The notes: a model not told the origin generated them from the letters alone. 64,000 nucleotides of DNA from Neovahlkampfia damariscottae (GCA_016618085.1 JABLTG010000007.1:124001-188000); one strand, 5' to 3'. Positions 20,314 to 31,766 are shown, counted from the first letter of the stretch. Program-made: numbers and translations.

Positions 20314-22723
20314 ATGTCCTCTTCAGAAAATAAAGTCCAGACTTACTCAGACGTTTCTGAAAGAATTGTTACATTTCTCGAAAAGTACATTGGTGTATTG
20401 TTTTTATTTTTAATGACATTATCTGGATTCAATTTTGGTGTTGGATTGACCGTTTTGACAGATTATGCTGCTCACATCTCTATTCAATTGATATATAAAG
20501 AAAAACGAGAGTTTTCTTATAGTTGTGTTCAATGGATAAAAAAATCAATCATGATGGCCTGGTAAAAAGAATAAAAAAAAAATAACTTTTTTTTCAAATA
20601 GCTATCAATATTCACTGGGTTCAAACTCACAAATACCAACTGAAGTTTTTGTAATGTTACATGTTATTATTATGAACAGTATCACTCCAGATGAATTAAC
20701 CAAGAAATGGAGGTCCACAGCTTTGACATTATTGACTTTAGAGTCTGGAGTTACAATGTATTATTTTTCAGGATGTAGTATTCAATATATTATTGGAATG
20801 ATAGGATTTACATTATTCTTTTTATTCTATATTTTAAATATGATCGAGTCACTTGCTGAATTGATAGAAAGATTACAAGAACAATATTTGAGTTATAAAA
20901 ATTTAGTTGAATTCATACATGGTTCATTAGTTACAATGGATGAAGATTTAACAATATCTTATGTGAACAAACAAATTTTAAATTTTAAACCTGATGATTT
21001 GGTTGGTAAAAAATTATCAGAATTTCCTTTTTATGATAAACAAAAGATAAATTTACTCAAACGAACTAAAAAAAGACAAAATTATTACTGGAAGACGGTT
21101 AGTTCAAATGGTGAACTTTTTTGGTTTGTAGTTGACGCGACCATTCAATATTCATCTTTGAAAAATTCAAATGAAATTGCCTTTTTAATTCAAGATGTTT
21201 CTTTGGAGAAAAAAATTGAAGAAAAAGAAAAGATTAATATTCAAAATGCTGCTTCATTGAAGGCTAAAAATGAATTTATTGCTTCCATTTCTCATGAAAT
21301 TAGAAATCCACTTCAAGTTATTTCTTATAGCTCAGAAAATTTATTGTCAAAAAATTTGATATCAGAAGTGAAACAAACTGTACAAGATATTAATTTTTCA
21401 ACTAAATTTTTGACCACTATCATCGGAGATATTTTGGATTATTCAAAAATTGAAGCAGGAGAAATGAAAATTTCAGAAAAAAAATTTGACATTTTGTCAC
21501 TTGTAGAAACAGCTATCAGAATGAACTCTAAGTCATGTTTAGAAAAAGACCTAAAAATGGATTTGGATTTTGATTTTTCTTTACCAAAATTTTTTGTTGG
21601 TGATTCAACAAGAATTTTACAAATTTTAAATAATTTTATCACCAATGCTATCAAATATACAAATAAAGGAGGTGTTCAAATCAAAGTATGCAAAACTATC
21701 AATGAAGATAATTCGAAATTTTTATATTTTTCTTGTAGAGATACAGGAAGAGGAATTTCAAAACAAAACTTAAAAATTTTATTTGATCCATTTATTCAAC
21801 TTCATCACAAGAAATATTCACCAAATAGTTTCAAAGGATGGGGTTTGGGTTTATCAATTTGTAAAAAATTACTTCATTTAATGAATGGAGAATTTGGTGT
21901 TGAAAGTGAAATGGGAAAAGGATCTCTTTTTTGGTTCAAATTGTCATTAGAAAATATGGAAGAAGTATATCTTTCTTATCAAGAAGAGTTTAAGAATTTG
22001 AAGATAGATACAAAGAAATTCTTGATTGTTGATTCAAATTCTGATTTTCCAGTTGCTGATCAGATGATTCCAGTTTTGAAATTACTTGATGTAAATACAT
22101 ATGTTGTCACCCCTAAAAAAATTGAAATTGCTCATAATCAATTGATTTTTGTAGAAAATTCTCTAATAAAATCAATTCCGGAGAATATAAATCAGGAACA
22201 AATAGTTGAAATCACAAATGATTCCACTTCAAAATATCAATCACTCAGATATCCTGTTATTCCTTCAGACTTGTTACAATTAATATCCAGAAAAAATCAA
22301 CAACTAATTGAACAGAATTCAATGAATTTTGAATCAAATTTAAAAATTATGGTTGTAGATGATAATCTGTTGATTTTGAAATCGTTAGAGAGATTATTGA
22401 AATCTCTAAAAGTCAAAGATATAAAAACAGCAGTAAATGGGAAACAAGCTTTCGATTTAATCAATGAAACTGATGATGTATTTGACCTTGTATTTATGGA
22501 TATTTCAATGCCTGTAATGAATGGAATTGAAGCAACAAAGTTAATTAGAAACTTGACCAATGAAAAAAAAAGAGACACATTAATTTATGCATTGACTGGA
22601 AATGCTTTAATGAAATCTATTGAAGAACAAAAATTAGAATGGCAAATGGATAATATTTTATCAAAACCAGTCAATAAACAAGAAATCCAAGAAGTATTAC
22701 AACATGTGGCTCAATCAATGTAA
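20314..22723 (+). CDS. Hybrid sensor histidine kinase with PAS domain and two receiver regions
   Basis: 789 residues. The N-terminus has several membrane helices (YIGVLFLFLMTLSGF and others to about residue 170), so it is likely a membrane sensor. A PAS domain follows (about 190-300, FIHGSLVTMDEDLTISYVN). The HisKA H-box is FIASISHEIRNP, with the phospho-acceptor His at about 314. The ATPase motifs are NFITNAIKYT (N box), DTGRGIS (G1) and GWGLGLSICKKL (G2). A degenerate receiver-like segment (about 550-650, FLIVDSNSDF) lacks a recognisable phospho-acceptor. The final receiver has VVDDNLLIL and FMDISMPVMNG, with Asp at about 716 and a KPV lysine. An intron of 40 nt is at 20562-20601. CCAAT at 20304-20308 is 5 nt before ATG. 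Confidence 0.93.
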
Positions 22724-23304
22724 ACAGCAAATGTGGTACTTGTAAATAATCAATAATTTATTAATTCCAAATAATTTTGATGGAATAAATTTTACTTTTT
22801 TCGCTTTTTTTTTTGGCCAATAGTTGGGATAATTTAGGGACAAAGTCATGTTCAGTAAATTCTTTTTCAACTCCTGATCCATGTTAATTGAGAATTATTT
22901 GTCCAATTGGTGTTCTTATAAATGTTTGTATTTGCAAGATTCAAATCTAAGTTCTTTCAGGATAGGAAATAATTCATGGGGTCAATATCTGGCTTTTATT
23001 TTTTTAACCATTTTTGAAAGTAAAGGTTTATAAACGAAAGAAATGTGTAACTTGTCCTAAAAAAAAAAATCTTCAAAATGCAGATCGTTTGTTTTGCAAT
23101 CTGATGGATAAATGTTAGATGTTCAATACCAAACTGTTGGTTTTCAAAAGCGAAGAAAAGGTAGGAGTATGGTTTTAACTTGAATTTATAGTTAAACAAA
23201 ATTATTTCGGAAAAATTTGTTCACTTTGTATTTCCAAAAATATGAACCAATCATAATTTCTCCTTTAACTTGATAACCGTTACCAGACCAGTTATCAGTC
23301 AGGT
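22724..23304. other. Unusually long intergenic region
   Basis: 581 nt without an intact gene, the longest such stretch in the window. It holds a degraded minus-strand coding remnant (separate entry) and a gaaccaatca box at 23247-23251 that probably serves the downstream tetraspan gene. Confidence 0.6.
22760..23200 (-). pseudogene. Degraded coding remnant, family not recognised
   Basis: On the minus strand, peptide-like stretches with ordinary codon use follow one another in order but in different frames, for example FGIEHLTFIHQIAKQT, then PHELFPILKELRFESC, then EKEFTEHDFVPKLSQLLAKK. Much of the stretch has no GT donor, so the frame changes cannot be explained by the short introns used elsewhere. 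It therefore looks like a broken gene with several disruptions. I do not recognise the family, so I cannot say whether it was a host gene or an inserted element. Confidence 0.45.
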
Positions 23305-24335
23305 ATGAGTGCAGAATTAGATGAGAATTTTCGTCCACCTCCACCAACAACAAATCCAAATGATTTTCCATCAGAACCGGTGACACCTTCAGAAACACCA
23401 ACACCAAGACATTCAAACGCAGTTCCTGAGTCTATTGACGTTAGAAGAGAAGAAGAAGAAGAAGAAGAAGAAATCAATGAAGACCCAGTAATGGATGAAG
23501 GAAATATCTTTGGTACACCAAGTACACCAAAAGAAGAAGAAAATTCAATGGTAATGCATTCTCAACCAACTGAAGAAAAACAAGAAGAAGAAACAATTAT
23601 TATTAATCAAACAAGAGATTCACAGACACCAAAAAGAAATAAAAGAAAAGAAGGACCCACAGCTTTACAACAGACCCTGGCAAAGTGGTCTTTAATCGTT
23701 TCAATTTTGTTGTTTCTCGCAGCTGTAGGTTGTTTATTTGCTGGTATAGTTGCTATTGTTCAACCTGTGTCATCATGGATTAGAACACCAGACTCAACAC
23801 ATCCTGATTATACTCCAGTTTGGCAAGGAGTAACTGGAATCATTGTTGGTTGTGTTTATTTTTTAAATGGAATTTTAGCTGTTATTGCTGGAATAACTGT
23901 AAAAGCTCAAAAAGCACGTATTGCTTCATCTATTGGTTTTGTTATTCTTTCAGCAATTTCATTGTGTTTAGGATTTGGTAGTACCACAGTCATGTAAATT
24001 TTTAAATTCTAATTTAAATGTTTAGGACTATTTTACGAATTTTTGTTGATAAATCTTGGGTTGCTCAAGATCCAAATGTAACAGGATTTAGAAGAGATAG
24101 AAATCTGTTGGCTTATCTCACAGCTGGTATAGGAGGAGCAATAATTTTAGTTTTTTGTGTAAGATTTTCATCAATTGTTAATTCATTATAAAAGGGTATT
24201 TTTATGATTTGTGGTTCAACTGCTGCTGTGTTAAGTAGTTATGAAATGTATTTGAATTTTAGTAATGCATCACCATCACATACTGCTGCAATTAAAAAAG
24301 AAAAGAGAAAAGTTTACTATGTTCAAAGAGTTTAA
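23305..24335 (+). CDS. Four-helix membrane protein with acidic cytosolic N-terminus (claudin/tetraspan-like topology)
   Basis: 320 residues. The first about 125 are disordered, proline- and glutamate-rich (PPPPTTNPNDFPSEP, a run of Glu at about 50-58). Four hydrophobic helices follow: LIVSILLFLAAVGCLFAGIVA, GIIVGCVYFLNGILAVIAG, ASSIGFVILSAISLCLGFG and a last one around GIGGAIILVFCGIFMIC. The extracellular loops are short, and the C-terminus is basic. Introns are at 23994-24025 and 24159-24194. Topology resembles tetraspan families, but I see no diagnostic motif, so the family is open. A CCAAT box lies 53 nt upstream, and AATAAA follows the stop. Confidence 0.72.
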
Positions 24336-24411
24336 TAAATTTTAAAAAAATTTATTTGAAAACAAATTTTTTTTTCTTTCAATTCCACCAATCATTTCAA
24401 TATTTGCTTCA

Positions 24412-26337
24412 ATGGAACCAGAACAAAAGTTAGATTTTGTCAAGCCAACAAAACTTGCTCATAATTTAGAAATACAAGAAACTAAAAGAAAATTTGAAGA
24501 GGAGCAACAAAAATTTCTTCCTTCTTCAAAGAAACAAAAAAAATCATCGAAATTTGTAGAAAAACTACCTTCAGCTGTAATGTATGAAAGAAGTTATATG
24601 CATGATGATAATGTTACTCATTGTTTGGTTATACCAAATACTGGTGGTTTTCTTGTAACAGCTTCACAAAACGGAGTTTTAAAATTTTGGAAAAAAACAC
24701 TCAACGATATTGAATTTGTTAAACAATATAAAGCTCATTTAAGCAAATTCAATGATATTAAATTCAGTTCAGATGGTCAATTATTATGTACTTGTTCCAA
24801 TGACAAAACCATTAAAGTATTTGATGTTATAAATTTTGATATGATAAATATGATTACATTAGACTATGAACCTGAATTAATTGAATTAATACATCCAAAA
24901 GATTCACCAAACCCAAGAATTTGTGTTGTTGAAAAAAATAATTTTCACATTTATAATCCAAAAGAAGATGGAAATGAAATTCAATCATTCAAAAAACATA
25001 CAAGTACAATTAAAGTAATAAAATATAATCCAAAATATGATACAGTTATATCCATTGATGAAAAAGGGTTCATTGAATATTGGAATACTGATGATTTTAA
25101 ATTTCCAAAAAATGTTAAATTCAAATTAAAATCAATGACTAATTTATTTGAATTTGTTGAATGCAAAACATATCCAACTAGTTTAGAATTTAATAATGAT
25201 TGTTCTATGTTTGTTTGTATGTCAAAAGATAAATTTGTTAGAGTATTTCAATATGAAAGTGGAAAACTTTATAGAAAATATGATGAAACCAATGAAAATG
25301 CATTAAGAAATCAAGAATTAAAAATTGAAGAATTATTACTTGATAATCAAGATTTTTTAAGAAGAATGACTATTGAAGAAGCAGTTGATAATTCAAATTC
25401 AAAATCAAATGCAGTTTTTGATGAATCAGGAACAATTATAATTTATCCAACATATATGGGTATCAAATATATCAATTTAAAAAATAATCAAATTGAAAAA
25501 TTAGTTGGTAAATTTGAACATACAGAAAGATTTCTTCAAATTTCTTTATCTCAAGATAAAATTATAATGACACAAGATCAATTAGCAAAATTAGAAAAAA
25601 AAAGAAAAAAAGCAATTGATTTTTCAGGTGTTGAAAATTCAACTGAAATTATTTCTTTATATAAAATTGTTGATTATGATCCAACTTTATTTTGTTGTGC
25701 ATTTTCAAAAAAACGATTTTATTTATTTACAAAAAGAGAACCTGATGAATCAGAAGTTTATGAAAAAGGACAAGGAAGAGATGTATTTAATGAAAAACCA
25801 ACAAAAGAAGATACAACAAAAATAATGCCTTTACCAAAAGCTAAATTAGGAAAAAGAGCAGTTATTCATACAGATTTTGGTGATATTTTCTTTAAATTAT
25901 ATCCAGAATATGCTCCTAAAACTGTTGAGAATTTTACAGTTCATTCTCAAAATGGTTATTATAATAACTTAATTTTTCATCGTGTTATTAAAGGATTCAT
26001 GATTCAAACAGGTGATCCAAAAGGGGACGGAACAGGTGGTACTTCAATTTGGGGTCGTGATTTTGAAGATGAATTTGATCCAAATTTGAGATTTGAACAA
26101 CCTGGCGTTTTAGCAATGGCAAATTCATCTTCACCAAATTCAAATGGTTCTCAATTTTTTATTACAACTACAGTAACAAAATGGTTAAATGATAAGCATA
26201 CTATTTTTGGTGAAGTTATAAAAGGAATTGATGTAGTTCAATTAATTGAAAATGTTGAAGTTGATAAAACTGATAAACCAAAAAAACAAGAAATTAAAAT
26301 TATCAATGTTGAAATATTTACTGAAGACGAAGAATAA
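24412..26337 (+). CDS. PPWD1: PPWD1-type WD40-cyclophilin peptidyl-prolyl isomerase
   Basis: An intronless 641-residue protein, the same length as human PPWD1 (646). The family is found in spliceosomal C complexes. The N-terminus is lysine-rich with an SSKKQKKSSK nuclear signal. Four WD-type repeats follow (about 70-300, LVTASQNGVLKFWKK, LLCTCSNDKTIKVFDV). The C-terminal cyclophilin domain (about 485-635) has the catalytic and cyclosporin-binding residues in FHRVIKGFMIQTGDP, GTGGTSIWG, LAMANSSSPNSNGSQFFIT and WLNDKHTIFGEV. Both halves look intact. CCAAT (24388-24392) is 19 nt before ATG, and AATAAA overlaps the stop. Confidence 0.95.
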   Translation: MEPEQKLDFVKPTKLAHNLEIQETKRKFEEEQQKFLPSSKKQKKSSKFVEKLPSAVMYERSYMHDDNVTHCLVIPNTGGFLVTASQNGVLKFWKKTLNDIEFVKQYKAHLSKFNDIKFSSDGQLLCTCSNDKTIKVFDVINFDMINMITLDYEPELIELIHPKDSPNPRICVVEKNNFHIYNPKEDGNEIQSFKKHTSTIKVIKYNPKYDTVISIDEKGFIEYWNTDDFKFPKNVKFKLKSMTNLFEFVECKTYPTSLEFNNDCSMFVCMSKDKFVRVFQYESGKLYRKYDETNENALRNQELKIEELLLDNQDFLRRMTIEEAVDNSNSKSNAVFDESGTIIIYPTYMGIKYINLKNNQIEKLVGKFEHTERFLQISLSQDKIIMTQDQLAKLEKKRKKAIDFSGVENSTEIISLYKIVDYDPTLFCCAFSKKRFYLFTKREPDESEVYEKGQGRDVFNEKPTKEDTTKIMPLPKAKLGKRAVIHTDFGDIFFKLYPEYAPKTVENFTVHSQNGYYNNLIFHRVIKGFMIQTGDPKGDGTGGTSIWGRDFEDEFDPNLRFEQPGVLAMANSSSPNSNGSQFFITTTVTKWLNDKHTIFGEVIKGIDVVQLIENVEVDKTDKPKKQEIKIINVEIFTEDEE

Positions 26338-26740
26338 AACTTTTTGAAGTTTCAAATTTTTGAATTTTGAAAATTTGAATTGATTGTTTGAGATGATCTT
26401 CCTTTGTCAGAAAAATGGTTAATGTTTCATTTTGTTTTTTTCAAAAAAAAAAAAGAAAAATTCCATAATTTTTTTGTGTCCAGTCCCATTGGGATATTAA
26501 TACGAAGAACACAGTGTCGTCCTTCAGAAGGGCTTTCGGGTTGGCTTCCTTCTACAAAACTTTATTTGAAAATTCCCTAGCCAACTTACTCTCCCTTCTT
26601 TTTGTAGTTGCAGCTTTTTTTTCAGCCAATTCATTTTTTTTTATTTGATTTAATTCTTACGACTCGGTTAGAGATTGAGGTTTTTAAAGTACGTTATGTG
26701 GTTTGATTTTTTGGTTTGATTTTGTTTTTATTATATACAT
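26338..26740. other. Non-coding stretch with a GC-richer core
   Basis: 403 nt between PPWD1 and the broken hydroxylase gene. The segment at about 26480-26600 is clearly richer in G and C than any other intergenic DNA here, and it contains a possible stem (agaagg with ccttct flanking a 16-nt loop). I found no match to tRNA, 5S, U1-U6, SRP or RNase P signatures by eye. It could be an unrecognised structured RNA or decayed coding DNA. Confidence 0.35.
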
Positions 26741-26759
26741 TTGGTTTTGTTTGTTCAAA

Positions 26760-27345
26760 GTTTTAACTTTATTCAAAAACAGTTTCAAATGGAGCAACTA
26801 AAACAACTTTTTGCTATTTTTTATTCTATTCCATCGTTCGAAATGACAGTGCTAATGAATCATAAGATGATTTTGATTCTTCAGGTTGGGGTACTTTTAA
26901 ATCAAATTTATTTTGTTATCTTGTCATTGACATGTTCTTTGGAGGTGGTCTTTTTTTTTGCATTTGGAAACATTTTACCAAACAAATCACTCTCTACATC
27001 ATGATACCTATGCTTGTCAAGGAGTATCCCCTCATTTCATGAGTGTTATTGATTTTGTCTTTGAAAGTATAAGCTGCATTATTCGTGTCGATATCTTTAT
27101 ATTTTGGTTTTTCTCCAATTTCTTTGGTATCAATGGCTGCAATTGGATCTTATCAAACAATAATAATAGGACATTCAGGTTGGAATTTACCTTTCAACAG
27201 GGATCCAATCGAACACTATTTGCATCATAATTTTAGAAAAAGAACTGTAAACTATGGTTTGGATCCAATTAAAAAAATAATGGGGATTTGGTATAAACCA
27301 ACAGAAGAAGAAAAGGAAATTTACAAATCAAAAAAAAGAATTTAA
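26760..27345 (+). pseudogene. Broken fatty-acid hydroxylase / sterol desaturase-like gene
   Basis: Pieces of a membrane di-iron hydroxylase lie in order but in more than one frame. They are a helix segment around GWGTFKSNLFCYLVIDMFF, a histidine box HSLHHDTYACQG, a second helix block, then GHSGWNLPFN and the final box EHYLHHNF..NYG. At least two frame changes and an in-frame stop separate the pieces. The DNA at the switch points lacks GT donors or AG acceptors suited to the 27-44 nt introns of this genome. I therefore call it a pseudogene of a host enzyme, or a sequence with errors. The last frame ends at TAA 27343-27345, sharing TTAA with the stop of the ML gene. Confidence 0.6.
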
Positions 27346-27808
27346 TTTGAAATTTGTAAGCCCCATGTAAAGCAGAGCATTAATTTTCCGTCTTTATTTC
27401 TAACTTTTGTGTCACAATTGTATGTAGCAACAGGAGCATGTCCTGGAATCTGATATGGTGGAGTAGTGGCAGATCCTATTGCTGGTCCTCTAATTGGACA
27501 TCCTCCTTCAACAATGTCACAAAGTTCACCTAAAAATTAATCTGTCTGTGTTTTTTACTTCTATAAGTTCCTACTGGAATTCCATGATATCTTGCGATGG
27601 TAATGGATGTACCACCTGTTTCATAAACCCATGTATTATTGAAAGTTATTTTTGCTGTGTAGTGTGTACCTCTGCGAATGATTTCTGGAAAAACTTCTAG
27701 TTTTACTGCGTGTGGTTGATCTTTTCTATCTTCACAATTCTTAAAAGGTATTGGTTTTGCAACAGCAAAAGTCACAAAGATGATGACTAAAGTCAAAAAA
27801 GCGTTCAT
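27342..27808 (-). CDS. Secreted ML-domain (MD-2-related lipid-recognition, NPC2-like) protein
   Basis: 145 residues. A signal peptide (MNAFLTLVIIFVTFAVA) precedes an ML fold: FKNCEDRKDQPHAVKLEVFP, the beta-strand KITFNNTWVYETGGTSITIA, then GELCDIVEGGCPIRGP-like spacing and a last strand pair YNCDTKVRNKDGKLMLCFTW. Paired cysteines fit the family. ML proteins bind sterols or other lipids in the lumen or outside the cell. An intron of 29 nt lies between TYR and SELCD. ATTGG is 4 nt upstream of ATG. Confidence 0.87.
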
Positions 27809-27991
27809 TTTGATTGGGCTAGAAAAACCAATCAGAATATATTCAATTCTAAAAAACATCAGTTTGTATTTTTCTTACTGCAATGATAAAAAGAATGAAG
27901 TATTTTTCTTCCAAAAATTTTGATTGGATTGTAGAATCAGTCAACATTCCAAAATCTTTACGAAATTAAAATACAGTTTATTTTGACATAT

Positions 27992-30900
27992 TCAACAAAA
28001 AACGTAATTAATAAGGAAGCATAAGATTATCAGTACACAAGAAAAATTCAAATGATTTCCAGAACTACGAAAAATATGACAATTGTACCCTGAAGCACCA
28101 TCAAAGCATTCACAATCATCATAATTCACGCATGTTCCATGACCACTACAAACAGAACTGGAAGTATTTTGAATACCATGACAAGTTAATGGACAAATAT
28201 CTAAAATAAATTGAAAAATAAATCTTACTTCTTTTAAACCAATTCATCATTTTAACATCAGTATTGGTGTGCAACAAAATTCCATCAACATTTTTTGGTG
28301 TTTCAATTGAATTGTACACCAACATGACATTTTGAACTTCGTCTTTAATTTCGAAATAATTTGGATCATTTGAGTCTTTTAAAGGTCTTTCAAATGAAAG
28401 TTGCAAAGGTTCTTCTCCTGAAGGGATTGATGAATATGTGATAAGTTTTGTAGGTATTGAAGTAGGTTTTACAAATCCTTTTGAATGCATTTCAGCAACA
28501 TTATTTTGATAAGCAAGGACATATGATCCATCAACCATCGTTTTTCCAATTTTATTGAATCCAATTGATGCCCAACCTTTGCCACCATTGACAAAGTTTA
28601 CTTTACATTTTAATGTGTCTCCAATTGTCCATTCAAGATTATGTTGACCTATTTGAATGCAATTTGGAACTACTTCACAATCTGGTTTTTTAAATCCAGG
28701 AGAGCATTTACAAACATTAGGAGCAGTACAATTTCCATTTCCATTACAAACATTTGGAGAATCAGATTTAATTCCAAAACAAGTGGTAAATTGACATTCA
28801 TTTCCTGAATAACCGTCTTCACATTCACAAACATCAAGAGCAATACATTTTCCTCTTTTTGAACAAGCATTTGAAGAGGTTTTCTTGAAACAATTTGCTT
28901 CTACACATTTTTCTCCTGAATGATGTGAATCACAAGTACATTGATCTGGTCCTGAGCAATAACCGTTTCCAGAACAAACATTTGGATTGGATCCATTTAT
29001 TCCAAAACAATGATACAAACTTTGCTCACATCCAATTCCAGTGTAACCAGCAAAGCATTCACATTGATCAGAGAATTTACATTTTCCTCTACCTAAACAG
29101 ACTTTTTCGTCACTTGCTAAGATTCCATGACAAACATAATCTTCACAATTTGTTCCACCAAAACCAGCATCGCAATTGCAAATATTAGGTCCAACACATT
29201 TTCCGCGGCCACTACAAACTTCAACTTTATCAAACTTGATATTTTTGCATGTTGGAAATTCACAATTAGTTCCTGTGAATCCTTCATCACATGAACATTG
29301 ATCAGGAGCTATACAAGTACCATTTCCGGAACAAACATTTGGATTTGAAGAATTTACTTGATTACAAATTGTAAATTGACATTTCATTCCAGTATAACCA
29401 TTTTGACATAAACATACATCAGGTTCAACACAATTTCCTTTTCCAGAGCATTGTAGTGTTTTATTGTAGATGTCAGAAACGCCAAAACAAACTGGATTTT
29501 CACATTCAGTTCCTGAATATAAATTTTCTTTACATTTGCAACTGTCTGGTGAAGAACAAATACCATTTCCGTTACAGACATTTGAATCTGTTGAATTCTT
29601 TCCAAAGCAAATATTTGCATCACACTCAGCACCAGTAGTAAAACCCTCACTGCAAGTACATTTATTTGGAGCTGTGCATGTTCCTTTTCCGCTACAAACA
29701 AGTGGATCATTAGAATTTTTACCAAAACAAATATTAATTTCACAATTGTTACCAATTGCTCCGTCATGACATTTGCAAGAGTTTGCTGATTCACAATTTC
29801 CATGACCACTACATACTTTTGGATCATTTGATAAAACTCCATAGCATGATTGTAATTCACATTTCGTTCCATTGTATCCATCATTACATACACATGTATC
29901 AGGTTTTATACAAGTACCTTTTCCAGTGCAGACAGTCACATCTGATGAATCTATTCCAAAACAAGTGCTTCTTTCGCATTTATCTCCAGTATATTTTTCA
30001 TTGCATGTGCATTTATTTGGTGAAACACATTTTCCAGAACCAGAACAAACTAAAGGATCATCAGCTGATTTATCATAGCAAATTGGAAGATGACAAATAC
30101 TTCCTGAATAACCTATTTCGCAATTACATCTATTGGGACCAGAACAGGTTCCTTTTCCTGAGCAAACATTTGAATCTGTTCTTGCAGTTCCATTACAAGC
30201 TACAATATCACATAATATATTGATATATCCATCATTACATTCACATTTATCTGCAGAAACACATGCTCCATGACCTGTGCATACCATTGGATCACTAGAT
30301 TTCTTTCCATAGCAATTTGAAATTTCACATTGATCACCTGTGTATCCAGGATTGCAAGTGCAATTATTTGGTGCATAACAATTTCCATGACCACTACAAA
30401 CATTTGATAAAGCAGAAGAAATACCAAAGCAATCATTAAACTCACATCTACTTCCTGTATAACCTGTATTGCATGCACAAGTATTTGGAGATGTACAACT
30501 TCCGTGAGAACTGCATACATTAGGATTTGTGGCATTTGTGCCGTAACATATCGGTATTTCACATTTATTTCCAGTATATCCATCATTGCAACTACATTTA
30601 TCTGGTGCTGTACAGGTTCCATGGGAAGAACATACATTCAAATCATTTGAATATTTTGAAAAGCAAATTGGATGTTGGCAATCATTTCCAGTGTAACCAT
30701 CTTTACATTTACAAACATTTGGACCAACACAGTTTCCATTTCCAGAACAAACGTCAGCATCTGAAGAAACTTTGGAGAAACAACTCAACAGATTACACTC
30801 TGAACCAACATATCCTCCTGTGCAACTACATACATCTTTGTTTGTACATTTTCCATGAGAAGAGCAAACTGAACCATCATTCCATTTTTTATTGAAGCAA

Positions 30901-31535
30901 ATCAATTCATTCTCACAATTTGATCCATTATATCCTTCTGAACATACACAAGTGTCAGTTGATTCACATTTTCCATGACCAGAACAAACAGAAGAATCTT
31001 CTTTTTTCTTTTCAAAGCAAAGAATTGGGCATTGATATGTTTTATCAAACCAGTTGATGTCAAAACTTTTTGCGTATTCATGTTTTCTAAATGAGATTGA
31101 ACTAAACGGAACTGAGTTATCATTATAAGCAATTAGAACAGATTGTACTTCATTTTGTATTCGAAAATAATTTCCTGGATCATTTAATGGTCTTGTAAAT
31201 TTTAAAATGATTGAATTTCCTTTGATTGAGGTTGAAGCATTTGTGATTTTATTGGATATTTTTCTCGGTTTACTATTACCTAAAGAATCATATTCATATA
31301 TTCTATTTGAGTATCCTAGTACAATTGAAGCTCCATTCATTCCTTTTCCTTTTGTATTAAAACCTATGGATCCATATCCGTTTGAACCTTTTTTGATTGT
31401 TGCTTGAATATCAATTGAGTTGGTATTTATCGTCCATTCTAATCGATTTTCGTCGAGCAATAAGCAATTTTCATAAGTTATAATCTCTTGGATTAAATAA
31501 AAAATCATCAACCAGCACAAGAAATTATTTTTCAT
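27992..31535 (-). CDS. GPI-anchored(?) surface protein with two DOMON domains and 21 EGF/tenascin-type repeats
   Basis: 1171 residues. A signal peptide (about 1-22) precedes a DOMON domain (LEWTINTNSIDIQATIKKG, GYGSIGFNTKG). Then come twenty tandem EGF-like units of about 39 residues, pattern CfgK.s.dp.VCSGhG.C..pd.C.C..GytG..CE. A second DOMON follows (LEWTIGDTLKCKVNFVNGG), then a last EGF unit, and a hydrophobic tail (NHLNFSCVLIILCFLINYV) without a following basic stretch, as expected for a GPI signal. A 28-nt intron (28201-28228) precedes the last EGF unit. DOMON domains bind haem or sugars, and EGF arrays mediate adhesion. Role in cell-cell or prey contact is inferred. The GPI enzyme gene PIGG lies elsewhere in the window. 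Confidence 0.9.
28650..31020 (-). repeat. Tandem array of twenty EGF-like coding repeats
   Basis: Units of about 117 nt encode the cysteine pattern described for the parent gene. The units are diverged at the protein level, so the array is old rather than freshly amplified. One unit has an extra two residues before the first CSG (KTLQCSGKG) and one is shortened (SSNACSKRG). Confidence 0.9.
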
Positions 31536-31766
31536 TTTTTTTTTGATTTTGAATATTTTTTCAATCGGTTAAATTTATACCAATATATTTTGACTTAATT
31601 TAGTCATTTTTGAAGAAGAAATAATTTTTTGGTTTGTTGTGTTTGGTAAATTGGAAGAATTATGATGGCAAATGATTGGTGTTCGGAGTTTTTCCCACGT
31701 GGTCCAATAATAATACAAGAATATTTGGTCCAATTATTTTGCTCATTGTTTTTTAGTTGAAGTATT

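Noticed and set aside
28640-31020. Long open frames on the opposite strand and other frames of the EGF array
   Set aside because: They are mirror frames of a repetitive coding sequence with biased codons and show no independent motifs.
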